From Bacillota bacterium (GTDB lineage: Bacteria; Bacillota; Clostridia; Christensenellales; SZUA-584): 64,000 bases of DNA. The position numbers and the translations under genes were made by a program. The stretch spans positions 124,001 to 188,000 of the forward strand of contig JAEZJG010000022.1 in NCBI GenBank assembly GCA_023415795.1, read 5' to 3'. Position 1 is the first letter of the stretch; each line of letters begins with the position of its first letter. The notes below the pieces were generated by a model. The model did no database searches and had not been told where the DNA came from. It saw only the letters and a program-made list of their open reading frames with translations. Shown piece by piece: positions 8,893-16,602 of this stretch.

Positions 8893-9005
8893 CCCCCTTG
8901 GTTAACTATTATTGACGAAATATGATAATTTGTATATAACAGCGAGATGTTGTGTGAATAGCTGCATGCAAGAAATTTTTAGTAATTATATATCAAAGTG
9001 AAGCA

Positions 9006-9047
9006 CAAAAAAAGGACGGGGTTGCTTCATATCCGGAATCCCCGTCC
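9006..9047 (-). terminator. Terminator after prfC
   Basis: On the minus strand GGACGGGG and CCCCGTCC form an 8-bp perfect stem followed by seven T. Confidence 0.9.
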
Positions 9048-9068
9048 GTTTGCTAATTCGTATATATC

Positions 9069-10670
9069 CTAGACCGCCGGTGGAATGTCTAGGAACTGCA
9101 CATCCTTACAGGTTTCCTCGGCACGGCGCAACGTCCAATCGTTCTTGTACAGTATCACCGGACGCTGGAGGTGATCCTCCACCACACGCGCGTTGTCGGA
9201 GATGCCCAGCATCTGATTTGTGATGGTCTTGGTCATCACCCAGCGTGCCAGCGTATAGGGCAGGTTCTCAATCACGATGTCCACGCCGTATTCATACTTC
9301 ATGCGGTACATGAGCACCTCGAACTGCAGCACACCTACCACGCCGATGGTCAGTGTTTCCACGCCCAGGTTTGGCTGCTTAAACACCTGTATCGCGCCTT
9401 CCTCGGCTATCTGATTGATGCCCTGGAGGAACTGCTTGCGGCGCATCGCGTCCGGCGTGCGCACATTGGCAAAATGCTCGGAGGGGAACATGGGAATACC
9501 CTCAAAGCGGAACGGCTCCTTGCTCTCGCAAAGCGTATCGCCGATTTTCAAGAGGCCTGTATCCACCACGCCGATAATGTCGCCTGCGTAAGCTTCTTCC
9601 ACCGCCGTCTTCTCCTGTGCAAAGAACTGCTGCGGCTGAGACATGCGCAGCATCTTGCCGCTGCGTTCGTGCAGCACCTCCATGCCCGTCTCAAAACGGC
9701 CGGAGCAGATACGGATGAAAGCGATGCGGTTGCGGTGTGCGGGGTCCATGTTGGCCTGTATCTTGAACACGAAGCCGGAGAAACCCTTGCTGTCCGGCTC
9801 AATTGTTCCGGCGGTGCTGCTCTTGCTGCCAGGCGAGGGAGCGAGGGAGATAAACTCTTCAAGGAAGTGCTTAACGCCGAAATTGGTCATCGCGCTGCCG
9901 AAGAACATGGGGGTCAGGTTACCGCTGCGGACACGCTCGTAGTCGAACTCATCGCCCGCCATGTCCAGCAGCTCAATCTCTTCACAGAGCTTGCTGTACA
10001 GCCGCTCTCCCAATTGCTCGCGGCAGGCGCTGTCGGAAAGCGCCATGCTCTGCGACTTCACCATCTGCGAGCCATGACCCTCCGCTTCAAACAGCTCCAC
10101 TTGCCCTTCTTTGCGGTGATAAACACCCATAAACATGCCGTCCTCGCCGATGGGCCAGTTCATGGGGCAGGAGCGTATGCCCAGCGTTTGTTCAATCTCG
10201 TCCATCAGCTCGAACGGGTTCTTGCAGAAACGGTCCAGTTTGTTGACAAACGTAAATATCGGTATGCCGCGCATCCTGCATACGTGGAACAGCTTCTTTG
10301 TCTGCGCCTCCACACCTTTGGCACCGTCAATAAGCATGACGGCGCAGTCTGCCGCAGCCAGCGTGCGGTAAGTATCCTCGGAGAAGTCCTGATGCCCCGG
10401 TGTGTCCAGTATGTTGATGCGGCAGCCGTTGTAATCGAAGAACATGACGCTGGACGTGACGGAAATTCCGCGCTGCTTTTCGATCTCCATCCAGTCGGAA
10501 ACGGCGTGCTTGGCAGCTTTGCGCCCCTTTACCGTGCCGGCGAGGCGTATGGCACCGCCGTATAGCAGCAGCTTTTCCGTCAGCGTTGTCTTACCCGCGT
10601 CCGGGTGCGAGATGATCGCGAACGTCTTCCGGCGCGCAACCTCTTTAGTTATGATATCTGAAGTGCCGAT
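9069..10670 (-). CDS. prfC: Peptide chain release factor 3, with no canonical start codon
   Basis: RF3 is a translational GTPase that recycles RF1/RF2 after peptide release. Read from 10670 the protein has 533 residues, the normal length. The G1 loop SHPDAGKT lies at about 21-28, the G3 DTPGHQDF and G4 NKLDR further on. The frame is open from a stop at 10692, yet it holds no ATG, GTG or TTG before the G1 loop; the first ATG (10490) would delete that loop. GAGGGGAG sits 9 bases before an in-frame ATC at 10670, and starting there gives an N-terminus whose length and KEVARRKTF sequence parallel E. coli RF3. A 15-codon ATG frame (10692 to 10645) overlaps in the -1 frame. Alternatives are a sequencing error or frameshifting. 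Identity is certain; the start is not. Confidence 0.93.
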   Translation of the reverse strand: MGTSDIITKEVARRKTFAIISHPDAGKTTLTEKLLLYGGAIRLAGTVKGRKAAKHAVSDWMEIEKQRGISVTSSVMFFDYNGCRINILDTPGHQDFSEDTYRTLAAADCAVMLIDGAKGVEAQTKKLFHVCRMRGIPIFTFVNKLDRFCKNPFELMDEIEQTLGIRSCPMNWPIGEDGMFMGVYHRKEGQVELFEAEGHGSQMVKSQSMALSDSACREQLGERLYSKLCEEIELLDMAGDEFDYERVRSGNLTPMFFGSAMTNFGVKHFLEEFISLAPSPGSKSSTAGTIEPDSKGFSGFVFKIQANMDPAHRNRIAFIRICSGRFETGMEVLHERSGKMLRMSQPQQFFAQEKTAVEEAYAGDIIGVVDTGLLKIGDTLCESKEPFRFEGIPMFPSEHFANVRTPDAMRRKQFLQGINQIAEEGAIQVFKQPNLGVETLTIGVVGVLQFEVLMYRMKYEYGVDIVIENLPYTLARWVMTKTITNQMLGISDNARVVEDHLQRPVILYKNDWTLRRAEETCKDVQFLDIPPAV

Positions 10671-10708
10671 ATGCGTATTCTCCCCTCTGCATTACCTGTC
10701 TTCCATGC

Positions 10709-10740
10709 AAAAAAACAGAAGCCCGATTGAACTGAGCCTC
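10709..10740 (-). terminator. Candidate attenuator in the prfC leader
   Basis: On the minus strand GAGGCUC can pair with GGGCUUC (seven pairs including G-U) and is followed by UGUUUUUUU. It lies between the prfC promoter and the gene, so it would stop transcription early. No competing antiterminator was identified. Confidence 0.5.
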
Positions 10741-10765
10741 CATCAGAAAGCCGTTTAACTTCGTT

Positions 10766-10795
10766 ATTATACAGGAGTTGCGCGGGTCTCGTCAA
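10766..10795 (-). promoter_or_regulatory. Sigma-A promoter of prfC
   Basis: TTGACG, 18 bases, TATAAT on the minus strand. The implied leader is about 90 bases. Confidence 0.75.
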
Positions 10796-10872
10796 ACCCG
10801 TATTTAATGCTTATAAGCAGCTTTTTCAAAGTCTAAGAAATTGTCCGTCAGCGCTGAAAAGTATTGCCGGGA

Positions 10873-10909
10873 TAAAAAAGCCGAAGAACAGCGTATGTCC
10901 TTCGGCTTT
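10873..10909 (-). terminator. Terminator after dapB
   Basis: On the minus strand AAAGCCGAAG and CTTCGGCTTT form a 10-bp stem followed by further T residues, 18 bases after the dapB stop. Confidence 0.9.
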
Positions 10910-10927
10910 GGTAACGACACCACTAAT

Positions 10928-11749
10928 TTATGAAGGGGTAGCGTTAGAGGTAACCATTTGCAGTTGAGATAGGCTGGGCGAGGGGTACGACATGATGACG
11001 TCTGACATCTCGAAATATCCCTTGCGGCGACTGATGAAACGCGCCACACGTATGGCGCCTTCAGCAAACGCACGTCTGGAAAAAGACTGGTGTGTGATGA
11101 CGATCTCCTCATTTTCGCCCGCCGCCATCACCTCATGGATGCCGATATGGCCGCCCGCTCTCACTGAATTGATTGGGATGCTTTGGTCGTAGGCGGGGTC
11201 TAGCTCGCTTTCAATGGCCTGCGATATGATTTTGGCAGTGCCGGAAGGTATATCCGCTTTCTTGCTGTGATGCGTTTCGGTGATTTGGAAGTCGAAAAAC
11301 GGCAGCGATTGCGCAATGAGTTTAAGCGCTTCGATCAGTACATTGACGCCCAGTGTGACGTTTGGCGCGTACACGAGCCCAAAGCTCTTATCCTTCGCAA
11401 GATTTTTCAGCCAATGCAGATCCTCGTCTGTATAGCCGGTGGTACACACCACAACGGGCACGCCGTATTTCTTGCAAGCGGCCAGCAGAACCATGGATGC
11501 CTCGGGGCTTGAAAAGTCTATCACCACATCGACGAACCTATCGCGCAGCAGCCTTGCCGCTTCGGTCACCTCCATGGCTTCAATGCCCAGCCGATCAACG
11601 CCAGACAACAACCCGAGATCTCTGCCCACCTTTGAACTGCCCACGCGGCAAAAACCCGCCGCCACGCGCATGTCCTTTTCTTTTTCCACGATAGTCCGGA
11701 TCACTTCCTGACCCGCTCTGCCTATTCCGCAAATTGCCACATTTAACAT
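10928..11749 (-). CDS. dapB: 4-hydroxy-tetrahydrodipicolinate reductase
   Basis: NAD(P)H-dependent reductase of the lysine and meso-diaminopimelate pathway, supplying peptidoglycan precursor and, in spore formers, the dipicolinate branch. The 273-residue protein has a Rossmann GIGRAGQEV motif near residue 10, VDVVIDFSSPEA, YAPNVTLGVN, the catalytic ETHHSKKADIPSGTA stretch and RAGGHIGIHEV. ATG at 11749 is chosen over a TTG one codon upstream because GAGGAGG lies 8 bases before it. It is a monocistronic unit: a strong promoter, a c-di-AMP riboswitch, an intrinsic terminator and then the gene. Control of dapB by a c-di-AMP riboswitch is the unusual part. The C-terminal 15 residues are poorly conserved in general. 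Confidence 0.93.
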   Translation of the reverse strand: MLNVAICGIGRAGQEVIRTIVEKEKDMRVAAGFCRVGSSKVGRDLGLLSGVDRLGIEAMEVTEAARLLRDRFVDVVIDFSSPEASMVLLAACKKYGVPVVVCTTGYTDEDLHWLKNLAKDKSFGLVYAPNVTLGVNVLIEALKLIAQSLPFFDFQITETHHSKKADIPSGTAKIISQAIESELDPAYDQSIPINSVRAGGHIGIHEVMAAGENEEIVITHQSFSRRAFAEGAIRVARFISRRKGYFEMSDVIMSYPSPSLSQLQMVTSNATPS

Positions 11750-11854
11750 CAAAAATACCTCCTCGCACCGGGATTGGCCGTCCCGAATCCACCTCCGAAA
11801 ACAGTTGTTATAATTGCTTGCAAGCCATTTGCCTGATGTGCATTGTGAGAAATC

Positions 11855-11882
11855 AAAAAGCGCCTACAAAATTGTAAGCGCA
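11855..11882 (-). terminator. Expression-platform terminator of the riboswitch
   Basis: On the minus strand GCGCTTACAA and TTGTAGGCGC form a 10-bp stem with one mismatch, followed by five T. Its 5' arm is exactly complementary over nine bases (11874-11882) to the riboswitch core segment at 11919-11927, so termination and an alternative fold exclude each other. Confidence 0.85.
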
Positions 11883-11904
11883 ATCAATAGCAAAGATATT
11901 AGAG

Positions 11905-12024
11905 TATATCTCCTCTCATGCGCTTACGAGATTAGCTGACGGGTTCGGGTTGAAAGGTACCCTACCGAATAATCGGATTCACCCCAATAATGGTTCTCCC
12001 GCTCTTCGTTAAGAAGATTCAGCA
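11905..12024 (-). ncRNA. Cyclic di-AMP riboswitch (ydaO-yuaA class)
   Basis: Minus-strand RNA carries the class signatures in order: GGGAGAACC, GGGGTGAATCC, ACCCGAACCCGTCAGCTAA and CTCGTAAGCG. These match the ydaO/yuaA consensus as I know it. It is placed between a perfect sigma-A promoter and an intrinsic terminator, upstream of dapB. In this class ligand binding usually turns expression off. Boundaries are approximate. Confidence 0.92.
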
Positions 12025-12042
12025 TATGGCGTTGTACAAATT

Positions 12043-12071
12043 ATTATAGCTGTAATGGGACGTTATGTCAA
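12043..12071 (-). promoter_or_regulatory. Sigma-A promoter of the riboswitch-dapB unit
   Basis: Perfect TTGACA, 17 bases, TATAAT on the minus strand, immediately upstream of the riboswitch. Confidence 0.9.
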
Positions 12072-12449
12072 TAAAACAGGCAGTATTTGTTTAGTTAATG
12101 TGATAATGGCTTTATATGTTGCTTTTGGACTAGGGCAAAAAAGCATGTCTGCAGCTGCTAAAACTTCGCAGTGAATTTTAAACAACACTTGTACCGGGCA
12201 TGGGTTGCAGCAACAACATTTTTTGTATAAGCGTGTGAACGCAGTCGGATTATACCGACAATACTTCTTCATTAAGCGTCGGTTACTGCGGCAAAATAAT
12301 TATTGGCTCACCAGTGAGGCCATCTAAAGCTATATAAAGGGTGTCGGTGGATTGCCGCTAATACACTGTTTATTTACCGCATATTATCAGCATCGTATGA
12401 GCGTTTCGTGAATATACGCCTGACAGTGTGCGACCTTTTCAACAACCGT
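12072..12449. other. Intergenic region upstream of spoIIGA
   Basis: About 380 AT-rich bases between the divergent dapB and spoIIGA promoters. A 69-codon open frame on the minus strand (12063-12272) overlaps the dapB promoter, has no ribosome site and no recognisable product. I see no other structure. Confidence 0.5.
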
Positions 12450-12456
12450 TTCGCCA
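12450..12456 (-). promoter_or_regulatory. Candidate Spo0A box upstream of spoIIGA
   Basis: TTCGCCA is the complement of TGGCGAA, matching the TGNCGAA 0A box. It lies about 30 bases upstream of the candidate -35. A 7-base match can occur by chance. Confidence 0.35.
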
Positions 12457-12481
12457 TATTCTTTTTTTAATACGGCGCGGT

Positions 12482-12515
12482 TCTACAATATATCGACTGA
12501 CAGTAACTATATAAT
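12482..12515 (+). promoter_or_regulatory. Candidate spoIIG-type promoter
   Basis: TCTACA and a perfect TATAAT are 22 bases apart. That over-long spacing is the known peculiarity of the Spo0A-activated spoIIG promoter in Bacillus. Transcription from it would begin near 12522, after the ATG at 12516. Confidence 0.4.
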
Positions 12516-12548
12516 ATGCCCATCATATTGACAAAGGGTCTGGTGGGG

Positions 12549-13580
12549 TTGCAAAAGGTTTATGTCGAGCTGGTGTTTCTGGACAATTTCACAGTCAATC
12601 TGCTCATCATACTGCTGGCGGGGCTGCTGACCAGAGTCAAAAGGCGGTGGGGGCGGTATATGCTGTCGGCTGCGGCAGGCGGAGTGTACGCGTGCGTCGC
12701 GTTTGGCGTGACTGCGGTCGGTATGCTGCCCATTCGTGTTTGTGTGGGCGTAGCGATGGGCTTAATAGCGTTTTGGGCACGGGGCGAGAGGGGTGCGTGG
12801 CGCAGCGTCTGCGCATTCTGGGCGGCGTCGTTTCTGCTGGCGGGGGCGGTGTATGCCGTAACAGCAGCGTTTGGAGAAGCGGCAGCGGCGGGCGGCGTGA
12901 TGCTTGTCCGCCCGCCCGCCCGAGCCATACTGCTGGGGCTGCTGACCGGCGCTGTGTTGGCGACGCTGCTGGCTCATGTTCAGCGTCGGGCAAAACATCG
13001 CGCACAGTCTATCGCCAGTCTTACCCTGGTTATGGGTAATAGATCAACAAGGGTGCAGGCACTGGTCGATACGGGTAATTTCGCGCGGGAGCCGTTAACG
13101 GGGCTGAGCGTGATTTTTTTGAGCAAGACGGCAGCGGGTGAGCTGCTGGAACCACCTCTCGTGAAATTGCTAAACGGCAATGCCGTGCCGGATACCGACC
13201 GGCTGCGCATTGTTCCGTGCGAGACAGCGGCGGGCAGCGGCGTGTTCTGCGGCATCGAAATAGACAGTGCGGCGCTTGTCGGTGCAGCGGTCGGAGCACG
13301 CGCTGTTGTTTGTCTCTCGCGGCGGCCTCTGCCGGACGGCTGCGGCGCAATTATAGGCAGCAAACTAATGGATGAGCTTGAGAAAGGAGCACAACATGAA
13401 GACAGCGACGTGGATGCGCAAACTGATGGCATGGGTGATGCTGCGGCTGCGGCTGAGCGAATGGACGGCGTACATAGGCGGCAGCGAGGCGTTGCCCCCA
13501 CCGCTCACGCGCGAGGAGGAGGATTCGCTGCTGAGTCTTCTGGGGCGGGGCGACAAGACGGTAAGGCGCGCACTGATTGA
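12549..13580 (+). CDS. spoIIGA: SpoIIGA, pro-sigma-E processing protease
   Basis: A membrane-embedded aspartic protease that cleaves the pro-sequence from sigma-E at the forespore septum. The N-terminal half has about five hydrophobic segments (VYVELVFLDNF at the start); the C-terminal half carries the active-site block ALVDTGNF, with the catalytic Asp near residue 174. The likely start is TTG at 12549, preceded by AAAGGG; an ATG at 12516 abuts a -10 box and would not be transcribed. The family usually ends before sigE. Here the frame runs 185 bases into sigE, adding about 60 low-complexity Ala/Arg/Gly residues not expected for SpoIIGA. Gene identity is firm through context; start and C-terminus are unsure. 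Confidence 0.88.
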   Translation: MQKVYVELVFLDNFTVNLLIILLAGLLTRVKRRWGRYMLSAAAGGVYACVAFGVTAVGMLPIRVCVGVAMGLIAFWARGERGAWRSVCAFWAASFLLAGAVYAVTAAFGEAAAAGGVMLVRPPARAILLGLLTGAVLATLLAHVQRRAKHRAQSIASLTLVMGNRSTRVQALVDTGNFAREPLTGLSVIFLSKTAAGELLEPPLVKLLNGNAVPDTDRLRIVPCETAAGSGVFCGIEIDSAALVGAAVGARAVVCLSRRPLPDGCGAIIGSKLMDELEKGAQHEDSDVDAQTDGMGDAAAAAERMDGVHRRQRGVAPTAHARGGGFAAESSGAGRQDGKARTD

Positions 13581-14109
13581 GCGCAATCTGCGGCTTGTGG
13601 TCTACATTGCGCGCAAATTCGAGAACACCGGCGTTGGCATTGAAGATCTCGTTTCCATCGGCACCATCGGGCTCATCAAGGCAGTCAATACGTTTGACGT
13701 CGATAAGAACATCAAGCTGGCCACCTACGCGTCGCGCTGCATTGAAAACGAGATACTGATGTATTTGCGACGTAACTCGCGGCTGCGCTTTGAGGTATCA
13801 TTCGACGAACCGCTTAATGTGGACTGGGACGGTAACGAGCTGCTGCTGTCAGACATTCTGGGCACAGAGCCGGATGTGGTGTATACGGAGATTGAAGACG
13901 GAGTAGAGAAGGATTTGATGCAGGCGTGTATCGCCCGGCTGTGCGAGCGCGAGAAAACCATTATGGAGATGCGCTTCGGATTGAATGGGCAAAAAGAGCA
14001 AACGCAAAAGCAGGTGGCAGACTGCCTTGGCATTTCACAATCGTATATATCGCGCTTGGAAAAGCGCATCATTAAGCAGCTGCGTGTGGAAATCAGCAAA
14101 ATTGTGTGA
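13396..14109 (+). CDS. sigE: RNA polymerase sporulation sigma factor sigma-E (precursor)
   Basis: Mother-cell sigma factor for the first stage after asymmetric division. The 237 residues begin with an amphipathic pro-sequence ending just before the diagnostic YIGGSEALPPPL, where SpoIIGA cuts. Sigma-70 region 2 (VVYIARKFENTGVGIEDLVS) and the region 4 helix-turn-helix (KQVADCLGISQSYISRLEKR) are complete. AAAGGAG precedes the chosen ATG. The gene overlaps the end of the spoIIGA frame, so the two are co-expressed. In many spore formers sigG follows directly; here it does not. Confidence 0.96.
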   Translation: MKTATWMRKLMAWVMLRLRLSEWTAYIGGSEALPPPLTREEEDSLLSLLGRGDKTVRRALIERNLRLVVYIARKFENTGVGIEDLVSIGTIGLIKAVNTFDVDKNIKLATYASRCIENEILMYLRRNSRLRFEVSFDEPLNVDWDGNELLLSDILGTEPDVVYTEIEDGVEKDLMQACIARLCEREKTIMEMRFGLNGQKEQTQKQVADCLGISQSYISRLEKRIIKQLRVEISKIV

Positions 14110-14180
14110 GTGCATTGTAGCAGCCATCAATGGAGGGTATACTGAAAAGGTAGCAATTACCTCTGGTTTGGAGGCTGTTA

Positions 14181-14801
14181 ATGGACAAGCTTTTTTGGGA
14201 GGCTGTGAAAGAACGTCACAGTATCTATATGATTGGCGACGAAGCCGTGGTTGCCGAGTCGCGCATTGAGGAGATCGCATCCGAGGCACTGCTGCATATG
14301 CCGTCACCGTTTAACTCACAAACCACACGCCTGCAGCTGTTGTTTGGCGCAGCACATAAGGCGTTGTGGGACTTGACTTTGGAGATTTTGCGCGGCGTGA
14401 CAAAGCCGGAGCGCTTTGCTGCAACGGAGAAAAAGATAAACTCCTGTTTCAAAGCGGGCTATGGCACAGTGCTGTACTATGTGGACAAGGACGCGGTGGC
14501 TGCGCTGGCGGCACAGTTTCCGCGGTATGCGGAGAGGTTTGTACTGTGGTCGCAGCACTCCTGCGCGATGCATCAGTTTGTGATGTGGTGCGCACTGGAG
14601 GCGGAGGGGCTAGGGGCGTCACTCCAGCATTACAATCCGCTCATCGACGACGCGGTCAAGCAGCGGTGGAACGTACCGCCAAGCTGGGAGCTGGTGGCAC
14701 AGATGCCGTTTGGCACGAGGCTGGGAACACCAGAGCCTAAGGATAAGCTGCCCGTATCCCCACGGCTGCTTGTGAGCCGGAGTGTGGAGGGTGTGGTATG
14801 A
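14181..14801 (+). CDS. Nitroreductase-family protein (Frm2/HBN1-like)
   Basis: A cytoplasmic flavoprotein of the FMN-dependent nitroreductase superfamily, 206 residues. ERHSIYMIGD near the N-terminus, PSPFNSQTTRLQLLFG, AGYGTVLYYVD and ALEAEGLGASLQHYNPLID match the Frm2/HBN1/YdgI-like branch, which has an unusually short dimer interface. The physiological substrate is unknown. GGAGG precedes the ATG. Its stop overlaps the start of the small membrane protein gene (ATGA), so they form a unit. It is 71 bases downstream of sigE with no terminator between, so read-through from the spoIIG operon is possible. Confidence 0.88.
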   Translation: MDKLFWEAVKERHSIYMIGDEAVVAESRIEEIASEALLHMPSPFNSQTTRLQLLFGAAHKALWDLTLEILRGVTKPERFAATEKKINSCFKAGYGTVLYYVDKDAVAALAAQFPRYAERFVLWSQHSCAMHQFVMWCALEAEGLGASLQHYNPLIDDAVKQRWNVPPSWELVAQMPFGTRLGTPEPKDKLPVSPRLLVSRSVEGVV

Positions 14802-14965
14802 GCGCGGTCAAGGGGATAATCGGCGCGCTCATTGCGCTGCTGGTGCTGTGGGTGGTGCTGGGGCTGCTGCTGCGTCTGATGGCGGGGCTGTTCATATTAG
14901 TGGTGGTGCTGCTGGTGGGCGGCATTGTGGCGGCGGCGATATATGCGGCGGTGCGGCGGCGGTAG
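14798..14965 (+). CDS. 55-residue membrane protein, unknown function
   Basis: A small open frame coupled to the nitroreductase gene by an ATGA overlap, with GGAGG inside the preceding gene about 9 bases upstream. Two hydrophobic segments rich in Leu, Val and Ala (about residues 6-24 and 28-49) end in a basic AVRRR tail, suggesting a helical hairpin in the membrane with a cytoplasmic C-terminus. No family is recognised. The codon pattern and coupling support a real gene. Confidence 0.65.
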   Translation: MSAVKGIIGALIALLVLWVVLGLLLRLMAGLFILVVVLLVGGIVAAAIYAAVRRR

Positions 14966-15216
14966 AGAGATTGTGATTAGGGGTGTGTCGGATGGTGCGG
15001 TTTTTATATATCGCAATTGGACATATAGGACATTTTTCGGTTTGATGGTATATTGGTTATCAAACTTAGTGGGCTAGATCACAACAGTCTCAACCTATAT
15101 TTAAACAACTTATTTTTATTCTAAAGAGGAAAGCGGGGCTTTGGATTATTTAAAGCCACCGCTCGGTTAACAGATTTAATATAGTATAAAAACATGGGCT
15201 ATAAAATGATAGCTAT

Positions 15217-16101
15217 TTAATGCTCCTTGGTGGGTTTAACTTTGCGAACAGGAATCCATATTTCACTTTTATAGTCTGGTCTGCTCGTGTCAGTATTTTC
15301 ATTCCATAATAGCTCAGGCCCCCCTATCATTTCATATCCTGATGTTGGGAACCATTCTGCATATATTTTAGCCCATGTATCCTGAATAGCATCAGGGAAA
15401 TTACCAATCACTTTAAATACCGCCCAGGTGGATGCTGCGACAGGCAAGATGTCATAGTCGTTTAGAACCTTGGATGTTGCAACCCCAATATACTGGTCAA
15501 CCTCGGAGTCTTCTTTGGTTCGCTCTTGAAAATTTGCAGAAACACTGAGGATGCCTTTCGGCTCCATATCGCATAAGCTTTTTAGCTCAGCAATAATTTG
15601 TGGGGTCAGCTTGTGTATTAATGAATCCGTCTGCGAATTGATGCCTTTAAACTGCATTGTGATCCTCTTTTTGAAGCCCACAATATAAAATTCGTTCTTT
15701 TCGACAATACGATAATTCATTTCTATTCCTCCTCTAATTGTTAATTGGAAAGTCATTGGGGGCAATACCTTTAATACAGTATTTTCCTTTTTTGCTTGCG
15801 ATGGAGTTACTCCATGCATTGCTTGAAAGGCTTTACTAAAAGCTTCAGGTGATTCATAGCCAAGCTGTAAAGCTAACTCAATAACCTTTACTGGTTCAGT
15901 TTGTAACAGTACACTTGCTATTGATAATCGTCTGCGGCGAATATATTCACCCAGCGGCAATCCCGAAAGAAAAGAAAACATTCTGCGAAAATGGTATTCC
16001 GAACAACCAGCAATGCGCGAAACCTGATCTAGATCAATATTACACATCAAATTTCTTTCGATATATGCCATAGCTTCATTTAATTGAGCTAACGAATTCA
16101 T
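15217..16101 (-). CDS. AraC-family regulator with GyrI-like effector domain
   Basis: A transcription regulator of 294 residues. The N-terminal third has two helix-turn-helix units of the AraC type (IDLDQVSRIAGCSEYHFRRMF and the later LALQLGYESPEAFSKAF); the C-terminal 160 residues form a GyrI/BmrR-like small-molecule-binding domain (STWAVFKVIGNFPDAIQDTW, WIPVRK). This Rob/MarA-plus-GyrI layout often answers to drugs or lipophilic compounds. The gene is clearly more AT-rich than its neighbours and stands alone, which suggests acquisition. GGAGGAAT lies close upstream of the start. Confidence 0.9.
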   Translation of the reverse strand: MNSLAQLNEAMAYIERNLMCNIDLDQVSRIAGCSEYHFRRMFSFLSGLPLGEYIRRRRLSIASVLLQTEPVKVIELALQLGYESPEAFSKAFQAMHGVTPSQAKKENTVLKVLPPMTFQLTIRGGIEMNYRIVEKNEFYIVGFKKRITMQFKGINSQTDSLIHKLTPQIIAELKSLCDMEPKGILSVSANFQERTKEDSEVDQYIGVATSKVLNDYDILPVAASTWAVFKVIGNFPDAIQDTWAKIYAEWFPTSGYEMIGGPELLWNENTDTSRPDYKSEIWIPVRKVKPTKEH

Positions 16102-16420
16102 TGTTAATTCCTCCTTCCAAAGAAATCATACCGAATCTTTCATATAATATCCTGACATTTTTGTTGCGGATAATAACAGGTTTTAAATACTCAAACAATA
16201 AGCGATATTCCTGTTAACTAAAATTTCTTTCAGTTGTATTTTTAATTAAAAAAATATTCCATATCGATTTTTATAATAACGCTTCTGCACCCCAGCTCCG
16301 AATGATAGTATTTGTTTCGGCTGCAATACATCTCCTTCTGAGGTGCGCTTGACACGGGAGTTATCACTGTGTTCGAAATGACAGCTGTTAAGTGGGGGTT
16401 GTCTTGCGGAGCGAGCAGCG

Positions 16421-16471
16421 AAACATCCCCCCCTTGTTGCGTGCGCAAACATCCCCCTCTGTTGCGTGCGC
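16421..16471. repeat. Two-copy tandem repeat, 25-26 bp
   Basis: AAACATCCCC, three to four pyrimidines and TGTTGCGTGCGC occur twice in direct succession (16421-16446 and 16447-16471). Two copies without unique spacers do not make a CRISPR. Confidence 0.8.
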
Positions 16472-16571
16472 TTGGCAGGGGATGTTACACTGCTTTAAAA
16501 ATTATAAATATCAGGTGAATACAAAGGCGTTCTCCAAAAGGATTCAAAAGTAACGTGATCCTAACCAACGG

Positions 16572-16602
16572 CATGGAGGCAGAGTCTCCAAGGTCTTATT
16601 AC
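16572..16602 (+). repeat. Dispersed repeat, family 1, copy F (partial)
   Basis: CATGGAGGCAGAGTCTCC followed by AAGGTCTTATT matches the right half of the family. A degenerate left half may lie at 16528-16560. Confidence 0.55.

Noticed and set aside
10490..10490. ATG at 10490 as the prfC start
   Set aside because: It would remove the GTPase P-loop, which is encoded intact upstream in the same frame.
9171..10565. A 464-codon open frame on the plus strand opposite prfC
   Set aside because: It mirrors the prfC codon pattern, has no domain and no ribosome site. Long antisense frames are common in GC-rich genes.
12063..12272. 69-codon frame on the minus strand
   Set aside because: Overlaps the dapB promoter, no ribosome site, no recognisable product.
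16242..16452. Two overlapping 68-codon frames on the minus strand
   Set aside because: They run through tandem and dispersed repeats and have no coding signal.
16421..16471. CRISPR-like tandem repeats
   Set aside because: Only two direct copies with no spacers between and no cas genes.
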